In this document: positions 1-8,575 of the stretch, in pieces
How the letters are laid out: each line of letters begins with the position of its first letter
Numbering within the stretch: the first letter of the stretch is position 1
Source: Planctomycetaceae bacterium
Lineage (GTDB): Bacteria > Planctomycetota > Planctomycetia > Planctomycetales > Planctomycetaceae
Direction: 5' to 3'
Assembly: GCA_020638955.1 (NCBI GenBank)
Contig: JACKHO010000008.1
Location: 349,051 to 413,050, forward strand
Length of the DNA: 64,000 bases
The notes under the pieces: generated by a model
Told to the model about the DNA's origin: nothing
Databases searched by the model: none
The model's input: only the letters and a program-made list of their open reading frames with translations
Program-made: the position numbers and the translations under genes

Positions 1-468
1 CCTGAAGAAGAATACAGGGACCATGCAGAAGGCGAGGAGGCAGCCGACGCCTGCGGAAAAGGTCTCGATTGAATCTATATTCATCGCCCAGTTTTGGACG
101 TAGCGAACCAGAATTGACGAGTTAATCCAAAAGATCACTGCCATCCAGGAGAACGTCGCGACGTTTGTTATTCCGGCGAAACTGGCGCCGTTGAGCAGGT
201 TGCTTGAACCGAGAATCCCCCAGGCAATGACGAATACTCCAAAATCGGCGAGATGCATTAAGTGCAGGTCGATACGGTCGATTCCTGCATTGTCGACCAG
301 CGCATTTCGTTGTTTTGATCTCTCGGCAAAATCGTTCTTGTGCCGTTCCGCCACCTGCTTCAATTGCGGACTAATCGCCCTGATGGCCAGGACGTACTTC
401 ACCAGGCGTCCATGCAGCGGATAGCTGATGAGCTTGTAAAGGACGATAAGTGCTGCGAAAAGAATCAT
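1..468 (-). CDS. YidC/Oxa1-like membrane protein (partial, C-terminus outside window)
   Basis: The first 156 codons of a membrane protein are visible; the reading frame is open to the window edge. A hydrophobic N-terminal segment (residues 1-17) leads into a basic helical stretch containing ISPQLKQVAERHKND. This is followed by a second hydrophobic segment near residues 77-95 and further hydrophobic segments. That pattern (membrane helix, charged helical hairpin, then membrane helices) matches the YidC/Oxa1 insertase fold. The start is 30 bp downstream of the 499-1716 gene, so it is probably the last or a late gene of the vWA/kinase/phosphatase run. The family call rests on pattern only; a general polytopic membrane protein is the alternative. 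Confidence 0.5.
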   Translation of the reverse strand, partial: MILFAALIVLYKLISYPLHGRLVKYVLAIRAISPQLKQVAERHKNDFAERSKQRNALVDNAGIDRIDLHLMHLADFGVFVIAWGILGSSNLLNGASFAGITNVATFSWMAVIFWINSSILVRYVQNWAMNIDSIETFSAGVGCLLAFCMVPVFFFR

Positions 469-498
469 GGAACAGTTTGAGAAATCGTGGGACGTCTA

Positions 499-1716
499 CT
501 ATTCAAAGGCGGAGTAGCCTCCTTCGGGCTTAATAGGTTTCGAGCGCTTCTTCTTTTTCTCTGCCGGTGTTTCAGCGATTTCTGACTCGATGTCGTCAGG
601 TTCAGACTCGGGTTCAGGGGCAGGGGGACCACCGAACAAATCTCCAAGGGGAATTGATTGCACGGGCTTGGAACGCTTCTTCGGTTTCAGCGGCGAAGAA
701 TCTGGTGTATTGGTGCTGGTGGTGTCCTCAGCGCTTGCTTTCTGCGCTTCGGTGGCAGGTGTTGCTGCAGGTGGGTCTCCCCATGCTCCGCCCACCGGAA
801 TGCTCTTCCCGGGGACAGTCCACTCTTTGGGCAGATCGACAATATCTTCGTCAGGTGGGGGATTATTGAATGCCGCACCTGGAGGTGGCTCGACCGGTTT
901 GGGGGCTTCCGCTTTGGATTGTTGGCCCGCGTCTCCCGTCGGACGCTTCGGCAAATGAGTTCGCTCCGCCTTCTGCTGTTGCGTTTTGGAAGAACTCTTC
1001 GTCGGGGGGGCTGCCTTGGCCACAGGTTTTGGCGGTTTGGAAGAATCAGCCGGAGTGTCCGCAGATGTCTCGGGAGGTTCCCACAACACGCTGCCGTTGG
1101 GAGTTCCCACGCTGTCGGTATCGACACAGTTTGCGGTCAGCGAAATGCGACGGCGCAGTTGACCGCTACAAATGATGAGATTCCCACGCAATCGGGTACC
1201 GACAGGACAAGCATCGAACGAAAGCGCTAATGAGACGAGCCCGGGACCGGCACTCATTGGCGTGACTGCGGCACCGGCGACGTCGATTTCGAATTTGCAC
1301 GCGGTGGGGACAACAATTCGGAGGCCGAATTGCAGGTCTGTGTTTCCGGCAATTCGACCGAGCTTCAGTGAACGCGTATAGGCCCAATGACCTTCTTCGC
1401 CCGGAATGCCGTCGACCGTGCCGTGGACTGTGACATCTTTCAGTTTTGGAGGATTGTCGGCCTTAACGAGAATGGCGAGTTCCTCTGCGCCCGTTGCCTT
1501 GCGCCCTGTGACCTCAACATTGCAGTCGAGGAGCATCATTTTGGGTGTTTCAATTGTCAGGACCGGCCCGGCCTTGGCCCAAATGGTTCCGCCATCTCCC
1601 ACAATTTTGATGGGCCGCGAAATCGTAGCCGGTCCTTCAAATTCGCCGCCCGACGGGGAGAGGGTCAATGTGCCACCCGGAGAGGTCTTGTCGATAAGCG
1701 GTTGCAGGGGAGGCAT
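499..1716 (-). CDS. Hypothetical protein: beta-helix-like N-terminus, proline/lysine-rich C-terminus
   Basis: A 405-residue protein with no signal peptide. Residues 1-75 (TSPGGTLTLSPSGGEFEGP, then ISRPIKIVGDGG) resemble the opening rungs of right-handed parallel beta-helix proteins. A beta-rich region runs to about residue 205. From about residue 215 the protein is low-complexity, rich in Pro, Lys, Ser and Glu, with repeated short motifs such as KKRSKP and SIPLGD/SIPVGG, so it is probably disordered. It starts 62 bp after the kinase gene and ends 30 bp before the YidC-like gene. A Ser/Thr-rich tail next to a kinase and phosphatase suggests a phosphorylation substrate or scaffold; this is inference only. 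Confidence 0.7.
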   Translation of the reverse strand: MPPLQPLIDKTSPGGTLTLSPSGGEFEGPATISRPIKIVGDGGTIWAKAGPVLTIETPKMMLLDCNVEVTGRKATGAEELAILVKADNPPKLKDVTVHGTVDGIPGEEGHWAYTRSLKLGRIAGNTDLQFGLRIVVPTACKFEIDVAGAAVTPMSAGPGLVSLALSFDACPVGTRLRGNLIICSGQLRRRISLTANCVDTDSVGTPNGSVLWEPPETSADTPADSSKPPKPVAKAAPPTKSSSKTQQQKAERTHLPKRPTGDAGQQSKAEAPKPVEPPPGAAFNNPPPDEDIVDLPKEWTVPGKSIPVGGAWGDPPAATPATEAQKASAEDTTSTNTPDSSPLKPKKRSKPVQSIPLGDLFGGPPAPEPESEPDDIESEIAETPAEKKKKRSKPIKPEGGYSAFE

Positions 1717-1778
1717 GGGTTTCGGAAACGGTGAAGACTGGAGAAAAAAACGTGTTAACGGAAGTGATGAGTGAAAGG

Positions 1779-3221
1779 CTATCGCACCATGCGAATGCTA
1801 ACCATTCGGCCTTTGTCATCATTTGACAGCAGAATCTCGGACCCTTCTTTCAACACACACGCCTGGCCTTTGGGGACCGGGTTGCCAGAGGGTGAAATCA
1901 TCGTGTCGAGATGCTTGTTGATAAGAATCCATTGTCCCTGGTGCTTGGCGACATAAGCTTGAGTGGTACGATCGACGCCTTCGGTTGGATAGATTCCACG
2001 GTTTACATGCCAAAGGTTGAGAGGTCGCTGGTTGAATCCAACAAGGCAATGGCCTTCCTCCCGATACTGTCCCTTCCGAGGTGCAAACATGAAATCCAGC
2101 ACTGGGAGTGGCTCGTTTAACTTCCAGTTGCACCAAGGACATTGCTGCGACTGGCCTTCGATGTACACAAACCACTTCTCCGGGCAGGATCCGTTGCCAC
2201 AGGGAATGAGCAAGTCGGCGGTTCGATACAACGCCTGTTCCCACATTTGAGCGGTCGGACGACGCGGCGGGTTATGGAGCCCGTCAACGAATGCCTGACG
2301 GAACAATCCAGGCAGATAGAGTCTGTCGTTAATTCCGCCGGTCGGTCCCAGTGTGTCGACAGGAACCTTAATTCCTTCCCTCGGTCGATTGGATTTGTCG
2401 GTGGGGTGTTCAATGAACAGTGCCTTCGGCCCCATTGAGAGAAACTCATCTTCCTCAGCGGAATCGACACTGTTGACCTTTGGTCCACGCAAAGGATGGC
2501 GGCGCAGCAAATACTCGTAAATCAGTACCGGCAAAGCATGCAAGTCGGTGCTGATTTCCGGAAGCTTCCGATTCGGGTCGCCGACGGGGAGCCGCTGGGT
2601 AGCGAGTACTTCGGGGGCGATGTAACCCGGTGTACCCAACACGTCGGGAGCGAATCGTCTCGGGACGACAAGGGAGTCGATGTCAATGACGGCGCAGTTT
2701 CCACCCTTGGGATCGACCAACACGTTCTTGGATGAAAGATCGGAATGTGCCAAACCGGTCAAATGCATTTTGCGAATGGCCCGAGCCATTTTCATGCAGA
2801 GTTGCAGGTAGCCCAGCCAATTACCCCGTTCGTCATCTGGGAGGAGTTTCCGCAGTTTCTCGCTCGAAAACCACTTGCCCTCTTTGTCTTTTCCTTTGAA
2901 ACGTCCGCTGGCAAAGAAGAAGTTGGAAGCATAAGTGGGAGTCATCACCCCCAATTCTGGACTGGTGATAATCCCCGTTGGCCAGCAATACAGTTCTGCC
3001 AGCTCGTTACCTGTTTTCGTGTCGAGTGTGGGATTGTATTTTTCGAGAATTGCTTTCAACCGCTCCATGCGGTTGGGGTCTTGCCCAGTGGATTTGTCTT
3101 TGAAGAAGCAGACGACCGACTTCTTGTCGGTCGTGAAATAGACCCTCTTCATGCCCCCTTCCCCAATGTGGGGAGTGAGGTAATCGACCGTGCGGCCATC
3201 GGTCAGTTTGGCGGTGGGCAT
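1779..3221 (-). CDS. Ser/Thr protein kinase-like protein with zinc ribbon (YegI-like, TerY-P triad kinase)
   Basis: 480 residues. The kinase fold is visible: glycine loop IGEGGMKRVY (residues 19-28), probable ATP lysine K41, catalytic loop HSDLSSKNVLVD (D161, N166) and metal-binding DID in place of DFG (D180). Ser replaces Arg in the usual HRD motif. After the kinase domain a CxxxxC...CPWC zinc ribbon lies at roughly residues 345-370. The C-terminal stretch (about 400-480, with LINKHLDTMISPSGN) looks beta-rich and FHA-like. It lies 45 bp downstream of the PP2C gene and in the same run as five vWA genes, matching the kinase/PP2C/vWA triad known from E. coli yegI-yegK-yegL. Substrates are unknown. 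Confidence 0.88.
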   Translation of the reverse strand: MPTAKLTDGRTVDYLTPHIGEGGMKRVYFTTDKKSVVCFFKDKSTGQDPNRMERLKAILEKYNPTLDTKTGNELAELYCWPTGIITSPELGVMTPTYASNFFFASGRFKGKDKEGKWFSSEKLRKLLPDDERGNWLGYLQLCMKMARAIRKMHLTGLAHSDLSSKNVLVDPKGGNCAVIDIDSLVVPRRFAPDVLGTPGYIAPEVLATQRLPVGDPNRKLPEISTDLHALPVLIYEYLLRRHPLRGPKVNSVDSAEEDEFLSMGPKALFIEHPTDKSNRPREGIKVPVDTLGPTGGINDRLYLPGLFRQAFVDGLHNPPRRPTAQMWEQALYRTADLLIPCGNGSCPEKWFVYIEGQSQQCPWCNWKLNEPLPVLDFMFAPRKGQYREEGHCLVGFNQRPLNLWHVNRGIYPTEGVDRTTQAYVAKHQGQWILINKHLDTMISPSGNPVPKGQACVLKEGSEILLSNDDKGRMVSIRMVR

Positions 3222-3266
3222 GTGTTCTCGTCGAATAAGAAACGGGAATTCGAATCTGCAGTCGGA

Positions 3267-4811
3267 TTAGACTTTTTCAACCAAATCGGGGCGATACATC
3301 AGGAGCAGGGTACGGTCATCGGACGAGCCCTTCTTCTCATATTTCATCCATTCCAGCAGTGCTTTGCCAGAGTCCTCTTCTTTGGCCACCGTGTACAGCA
3401 AGCCATCGACGGAGTCACCGTTGGCGAATTTCATTCCTTCGATTTCGCCGCCCGCAAACAGTTCGACGAGCCGTTTGTCTTCGGGAAAGAAATCGTCGGA
3501 AATGCCGTCACACATGGCAGCGAGGGCGACCACGCTTTCTTTCGCTGCGAACAGGACTCGTGCACCAAATTCACGTTCGATGTTAGGCGTGGTAATGAAC
3601 CGCGTTTCCGAGGAATACTCCCCGTGGTCCGCAATACCGAGCAAGGTGCAGTTTCCATCTTGTGTGTAGATTCCCACTGCACCGTCGCCGACCTGAAGTG
3701 CTGCCACAAGGTCACGGTCACCAAGTGGCAGGTGTACCATGACGAGCAGGGTAGCGTGGAAATCGCGGAGTTGTCGTTCGCGCTGTTGTGCTTCGCGCTG
3801 CACCGCGTACAAACTGGCGCGACCCGCCTCACACAAGAAGGTCTTCACTCGACCGAGGTCCGACGTGTCAGATGGATCAGCCGCGAAACTGCTGGGGACG
3901 AATCCGTCGAGCAGTTCGGTGAGTTTGTCGCGTGCTGCGTCGGCACAGGCACGAGCCCCAATGCGTGCCAACGGAGCAGAACCAGCACCGTCCGAGACGA
4001 CAAGAATGGTCCAGTCGTCGACTTTACCAACGGCATAGGCATCATCCCGCCAGAGCGCCTTGTGCGCGTGCAGGCGTCCCCGCACGCTCGCCGCCGCGAT
4101 TTTCCACTGCTCGTTTCGCTGTATGGTTTCGGAGACTTCGTGATCAACAGGATCGGTCTGATCTTCAGGCTCAAGAACTTTCCATTCCGGTTTGATGAAC
4201 GGCTTGGGCGGCGGCGGAGGTGGAACGGGTGTTCCCGCCTGTTCTTCCAGGACTTCGCCGGATTGCGTTTGATGCGCGTCAGTGGGGACCTGACCAAGAT
4301 TTAGAGGAGGTGGTGCCGGCTGAGGTGCATCAGTTGCTTCATCTTCAGACTTCACTTTGTCGAGTGGAATTGTCTGCTCGGAAGCTTCTGAGCTTTTCAC
4401 ATCAGCAGCGGCTTCCTGGCTGGCCGCGGCCTCTTCCGACTCCGCATTCAGGGGCAGCGTCGGTGCCGTTTCGGAGAATTCCCCGGGCGATTCTGTTTCG
4501 GGCATAATGACATCAGCGTGCGCGGCGCTATCCGGCTCGGGACTCGATTTCGTCGGCTCCTGAGACGACTCGTTCGCTGGGGCCGACGGGCTGGGTAGTG
4601 GAGTCTGGCCGCTTGCGCGCAGCCGATCTTCCTTGAGGTTTTCGACCCAGCGAAACTCCGCAATTGATTCCGAAATCTCACCTCGGGAGTATGGAATGAC
4701 CACTTGAGCGTTCAGGCACTCCTCCAGAAGTTTGGAGCGAGGAGAAGGCACCGGGTAAGCGCTCTGCAGTTTGTCCAGTAGTGCGTCAATTTCCTGTTCT
4801 GTTCGCTGCAT
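3267..4811 (-). CDS. PP2C-family protein phosphatase with long disordered N-terminal half (YegK-like)
   Basis: 514 residues. Residues 1-60 are helical, about 65-225 are Pro/Glu/Ser-rich and probably disordered, and the C-terminal half is a PP2C domain. Metal-binding motifs are visible: WRDDAYAV, VSDGAGSAPLARIGA, a central VGDGAVGIY, MCDGISDD and SSDDRTLLL near the end. It should dephosphorylate Ser/Thr proteins using two metal ions. Its position between the TerY-like genes and the kinase gene (45 bp on each side) suggests it opposes the neighbouring kinase, as in the known vWA/PP2C/kinase triads. The long acidic linker is unusual compared with compact YegK-type phosphatases. Confidence 0.9.
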   Translation of the reverse strand: MQRTEQEIDALLDKLQSAYPVPSPRSKLLEECLNAQVVIPYSRGEISESIAEFRWVENLKEDRLRASGQTPLPSPSAPANESSQEPTKSSPEPDSAAHADVIMPETESPGEFSETAPTLPLNAESEEAAASQEAAADVKSSEASEQTIPLDKVKSEDEATDAPQPAPPPLNLGQVPTDAHQTQSGEVLEEQAGTPVPPPPPPKPFIKPEWKVLEPEDQTDPVDHEVSETIQRNEQWKIAAASVRGRLHAHKALWRDDAYAVGKVDDWTILVVSDGAGSAPLARIGARACADAARDKLTELLDGFVPSSFAADPSDTSDLGRVKTFLCEAGRASLYAVQREAQQRERQLRDFHATLLVMVHLPLGDRDLVAALQVGDGAVGIYTQDGNCTLLGIADHGEYSSETRFITTPNIEREFGARVLFAAKESVVALAAMCDGISDDFFPEDKRLVELFAGGEIEGMKFANGDSVDGLLYTVAKEEDSGKALLEWMKYEKKGSSDDRTLLLMYRPDLVEKV

Positions 4812-4856
4812 CGAGCTACATCTCCAAGGTTACCCGTTACTTTGGTGGCGACGGGT

Positions 4857-5528
4857 CTAATCGCTTTGTTCGTCAGAGGACGTTGCCTCCGCAGCTTCAA
4901 AATTGAATTCCGGAATGACCGTATTGCGGTCAGCAACTGTGCCTGCGGCTTGCGAGGTATTCGTTACCGACAATGTCACCCACTGCATAAAGGCACCCAG
5001 CGTTCCGGGCTGCGTATCTTTCAAATGGACAACAGTGTCGCACACTTTCTTGAGTGCTGCGTCGTCCGCTTCGGGCCCCGCTCCACAACCAATGAGAAAG
5101 GCCGGTGACTTTCGCTTGAATTCCTCGGCGATTTCCTCCCAGTCGTCCGTCGGTTCCCCATCAGTCAGGATGAACGCCATGGGGCGCCAGTCGCCCTTTT
5201 GCGTTTCGCTCGTCTTCCGCACTTCCAGTTCAATGGACTCCATCAGCAGTTCGATCGCTTCCCCAAATGCGGTCGCTCCCTGGGCTTCGAGAACAGGGAC
5301 GTCGAATTCTTCGATATCCACCAACGGGACGATTTGCTGTGCCGTGCTGTCAAAGGTAATGACGCTAATCCAGACCGTTTCAATTGCCTGGGGATCCGTC
5401 ATTAAGTCGGCTTGCAGACTCCGCAATCCCGCCTCCATGGCATGGATGGGTTCACCAGACATCGATCCGGACGTGTCGATCACGACATAAACGGGCAGCC
5501 GACGGTAGTAGGCAGGGACAGGATCCAT
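4857..5528 (-). CDS. TerY-like vWA-domain protein
   Basis: 223 residues, almost entirely one von Willebrand A domain. The metal-ion-dependent adhesion site is intact: DTSGSMSG near residue 18 and TDGEPTD around residue 125. Similarity to the next two upstream genes extends through LPVYVVIDTSGSM, the AIETVW(I)SVITF segment and the PGTLGAFMQWV segment, so the three are paralogues. The last 25 residues are acidic. It belongs to the COG4245 (TerY/YegL) type, which occurs with PP2C and kinase genes; the PP2C gene follows 45 bp downstream. Likely a cytoplasmic, metal-dependent scaffold or sensor; its partner is not known. Confidence 0.88.
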   Translation of the reverse strand: MDPVPAYYRRLPVYVVIDTSGSMSGEPIHAMEAGLRSLQADLMTDPQAIETVWISVITFDSTAQQIVPLVDIEEFDVPVLEAQGATAFGEAIELLMESIELEVRKTSETQKGDWRPMAFILTDGEPTDDWEEIAEEFKRKSPAFLIGCGAGPEADDAALKKVCDTVVHLKDTQPGTLGAFMQWVTLSVTNTSQAAGTVADRNTVIPEFNFEAAEATSSDEQSD

Positions 5529-5607
5529 AAGGGCGAATGTCGGGGCAATGCCCCGACGAGGAAATACGTTGCGAAAGAACGGGGAAGGGCGCTAGCACCC
5601 ACACGAC

Positions 5608-6243
5608 CTAAGGAACAATGACAATTCCTTTGTCTTCCGGAAGTGCCGGCAGGTTGACGGCCGCATCGCCCTGTTGAGCAACGCTCTGGCTGGTCGTGGT
5701 AATGGACGCAGTAACCCAGGCCATGAAGGCGCCGAGTGTTCCGGGAGAAGTGTCCTGCAGGCGAATGACGACTTCGGTAATTTGCTTGAGCACGGTGTCC
5801 TGTGCTCCAGGGCCAGCGGCACACGCAATGACATTACCTGGCCGTTTCTGCTTCAGTTGGTCAGCCGGGCCTTGCCAGGAGTCGGTCGGGGCGCCGTCTG
5901 TCATAATGAAGACCAGCGGTTTCCAGTCTCCCTTCTGGGTTGCCGTGGTGGTCTTGCACTCGTTGTTGATGCAATCCATAAGCAGTTTCAAAGCGCCGCC
6001 CAGAGAGGTGGTGCCCGTGGCATTGAGTGGCGGTTCGTTAAACGCTCCGATTTCAGTGAGCGGAACAACCTGCTTGGCCGTACTGTCGAAAGTAATGACG
6101 CTCATCCACACCGTTTCGAGCGCCTGGGGGTCGGACTGCAAATCGTTCAGCAGTGAGCGGAGTCCCTGTCGTACGGCCTCAATGGGCTCGCCCATCATGG
6201 ACCCTGAAGTGTCGAGAAGCAGGTAAACGGGCAGGCGACGCAT
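5608..6243 (-). CDS. TerY-like vWA-domain protein
   Basis: 211 residues, one vWA domain. MIDAS residues are present in LDTSGSMMGEP (near residue 12) and in TDGAPTD. It shares the ALETVWMSVITFDSTAKQ block and the C-terminal SPGTLGAFMAWV block with the downstream paralogue at 4857-5528, which indicates local duplication. It has no zinc-binding tail. It sits 79 bp before the next gene and 121 bp after the zinc-tailed TerY-like gene, so co-transcription is likely. Function is inferred from the TerY-P triad context; no substrate is known. Confidence 0.87.
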   Translation of the reverse strand: MRRLPVYLLLDTSGSMMGEPIEAVRQGLRSLLNDLQSDPQALETVWMSVITFDSTAKQVVPLTEIGAFNEPPLNATGTTSLGGALKLLMDCINNECKTTTATQKGDWKPLVFIMTDGAPTDSWQGPADQLKQKRPGNVIACAAGPGAQDTVLKQITEVVIRLQDTSPGTLGAFMAWVTASITTTSQSVAQQGDAAVNLPALPEDKGIVIVP

Positions 6244-6364
6244 GGTAATTCCTCTTCGTTGCTCTGGATGATGAATGACTTAAGTTGATTTCCGCAGGGG
6301 CATGGCTGGGAACGTGGACCAGCCAGCAGTGGATCAGGTTGATTTCAGTTTTTTGTGGAAAATG

Positions 6365-7387
6365 TCAGCCTTGCGACTGACGCACATCGAATCCGCCGCC
6401 ACCGCCGCCCATTTCGCATTGCTGATGGCAGCGAGGACAGACGAAACGCATTTGATTCGGAGAGACGCACAAAATGGCCCCGCACTCACAGGCTCCCGCG
6501 CCAGGAGCATGGCAGTGCGGACATTCGGGGACTCCCATGAGTTGAGAGGTGTTAATGGACGACGCTTCTCCCATCGAGCCTTCCAGCTCCTCCGGCTGAA
6601 GCGGGTGTGAAGCGAACGCCTGATAAGTTCCGCCGTATTCATCGCGCCTAAAACGCATGAGGTACGGCAGATTGCGTTTCTGGCACCAGGCATGCAGGAA
6701 CACCTGCCGCGGCGGCCCCTGATGTCGGGCACTGGGGGCGGCAACTTCCAGTTCGTCCGGCAGGGAAGGGAGATTCAGTTCCTGTCCCTCGCCGCCCGAC
6801 TGCAAATGGGTACTTGTGGACTGCATGGACTGTGTGAGCCAAATGAACAACTTGCGCCATGTTTCGCTGTTCATTTCCTTCATTTGCAGCACTATGTCGG
6901 TGACCTGTTTGAGGACCCAGGGATCGGCGTCTTCACCAACGGCAATTCCGTAAATGTTCGCAATGCCCACACTGCTGCCACGGCGAATGTCCTGAGCGGC
7001 AGGCTCCCAGTTGTCGGTTGGTTCACCGTCGGTCAACAAAATGACAATGGGCTTGTAGTCTGCCTTGAATTCGCCACCACGCTGACGCACTTCTTTGGAA
7101 ATGCACTGTTTCACGAGTTGCAGGGCCGACCCCAATGCCGTACCAGAGCGAATGGTGAGTCGCGGCATTTGGAATGCCAGCACTTCGGTGAGTGGTACTA
7201 CCTGTTTGGCGTACGAAGAGAAGGTGATGAGGCTAACGTAAATGGTCTCAATCGCCATGGGATCGCCGCGGAGGGCGTCGATCATGTCGAGGACGCCGCG
7301 TTGGGCATCGGCAATGGCTGGACCAGCCATGGACTCCGAACAATCCAGCACAATGTAAACTGGTAACCGCCGGACGTAATCACTCAT
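6365..7387 (-). CDS. TerY-like vWA protein with C-terminal zinc-binding domain
   Basis: 340 residues. The vWA domain occupies about 1-210, with MIDAS motif LDCSESMAG (D-x-S-x-S retained) and TDGEPTD. The C-terminal 110 residues contain a WCQKRNLPY segment and then a Cys/His-rich region, CPHCHAPG...CECG...CPRCHQQC, which can bind one or two zinc ions and resembles the TerY-C type tail. It ends in a glycine stretch. Of the three TerY paralogues in this run only this one has the tail, and it is transcribed first of the three. The zinc region may mediate partner binding; that is inference. Confidence 0.88.
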   Translation of the reverse strand: MSDYVRRLPVYIVLDCSESMAGPAIADAQRGVLDMIDALRGDPMAIETIYVSLITFSSYAKQVVPLTEVLAFQMPRLTIRSGTALGSALQLVKQCISKEVRQRGGEFKADYKPIVILLTDGEPTDNWEPAAQDIRRGSSVGIANIYGIAVGEDADPWVLKQVTDIVLQMKEMNSETWRKLFIWLTQSMQSTSTHLQSGGEGQELNLPSLPDELEVAAPSARHQGPPRQVFLHAWCQKRNLPYLMRFRRDEYGGTYQAFASHPLQPEELEGSMGEASSINTSQLMGVPECPHCHAPGAGACECGAILCVSPNQMRFVCPRCHQQCEMGGGGGGFDVRQSQG

Positions 7388-7429
7388 GGCTTCGCTCTCG
7401 CCGAAGAAATTGGGTTCAGTGAAAAAGTA

Positions 7430-8482
7430 TTACTGGATAACCACCGTCTGTTTGATTCTGGTTCCGCCGACTTCCAGCTCAAAATACTGCGATGACGCAG
7501 GCATGGTGAATTCTGCCTGACCATGCAGTCCGTCTGAGAAGTAGCAGACTTCGTTTCCCTGGTCGTCAAAGACCGTGGCATTGGGGGCCACGACGCGGTT
7601 TTCGTCGACCAGTTCGGAAATGATTTCAGTGACGGCTCGCATTTCGACCGCGATTTTGTGATCCCAAATGTCGACGCTGGTGCCCGTGTCGAGGTCGTCG
7701 AGTTCTTCCATTTGGCTTTCGTCGATGCTGTTGCCCACACCAATAAGGACGAACTTCACAAAGTTGCGTGTTCCGGCTTCGATTTCTTTGGCGAGCTGCG
7801 TGGTGTACCGCTTGAGAGCATCAAGGTCGTCGAGTCGTCCGTCAGTGAGGAAGACATAAATGCCGCGTTTGGCGTCGTGGAAACGATCAACGAAATACTT
7901 GGCTGCCGGTGTGAGCACCGTCCCTTCGCCAAAAGTCACCTTTTGAGGTCCGGAAATCTTCAGGCCACGGCATTCGTCGGTGGTGAAATCCCCCATGACT
8001 TCATAGTCACCCCCTTTGCCGCAGGCCCAGTAAATGACAGTCGTTCCGCCATCTTCGTCGAGTTCATCTGCGAGATAGCTGATGAAGTCTTGTGCGAGCG
8101 GTTCCACAATGTTGTCTGTGAACTTGAGGAAGCCGCGTTGGATGGCGTCTTCGTAGGCGTTCTTCTTCAGGCGGCGAACTTTCACGCCGTCTTCGGTGGC
8201 GGCCTGAATCCAGCCCTTCCGCTCGTACTCGTCCATGATGTTGGGCGGTACCGAACCGGTGAGGTTTCGTCCGTACCAGTTTTTCATGGAAGCACTGGCA
8301 TCCAGGGCAACGCCCGTCTGCCAGTTTTCAGCCATGCCCCCTTTGAGTTCCTGCTGCCAAATTGTGAATTCGACATGGAGCTGGTCCCCTTCCTTCCGGA
8401 CATAGACCTTGCCGAATTCTTTGGCGGTATCGCCAGTCGGGATGAGAGTGCTCTGCTGGCGAGACTGTTGGTGGGAACTCAT
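7430..8482 (-). CDS. Copine/TerF-like vWA-domain protein
   Basis: 350 residues. A polar N-terminus of about 50 residues is followed by a vWA domain with MIDAS motif VALDASASMKNWYG and FLTDGRLDD. The C-terminal 60 residues include VAPNAT, DDQGNEV and YFSDGLHG, which recur almost unchanged in the upstream paralogue at 8576-9520 and probably form a small beta-sandwich. It differs from the TerY-like trio in length and in the region around the MIDAS motif, so it is a second vWA subfamily in the same run. It ends 42 bp before the zinc-tailed TerY-like gene. Role unknown beyond a metal-dependent binding domain. Confidence 0.82.
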   Translation of the reverse strand: MSSHQQSRQQSTLIPTGDTAKEFGKVYVRKEGDQLHVEFTIWQQELKGGMAENWQTGVALDASASMKNWYGRNLTGSVPPNIMDEYERKGWIQAATEDGVKVRRLKKNAYEDAIQRGFLKFTDNIVEPLAQDFISYLADELDEDGGTTVIYWACGKGGDYEVMGDFTTDECRGLKISGPQKVTFGEGTVLTPAAKYFVDRFHDAKRGIYVFLTDGRLDDLDALKRYTTQLAKEIEAGTRNFVKFVLIGVGNSIDESQMEELDDLDTGTSVDIWDHKIAVEMRAVTEIISELVDENRVVAPNATVFDDQGNEVCYFSDGLHGQAEFTMPASSQYFELEVGGTRIKQTVVIQ

Positions 8483-8575
8483 AGGGCCGCTGTTCCTGTT
8501 GTACTTGAGTTCGTGCTAAGCGGCTTCCCTGCCTCCGGTTTCCGTTGATCATTCACATCACGGCACGCAATGCAA

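Noticed and set aside
2745..4304. 519-codon open frame on the plus strand
   Set aside because: It is antisense to the kinase and PP2C genes, whose domains are clear; the translated product has no recognisable family and is explained by codon bias of the real genes.
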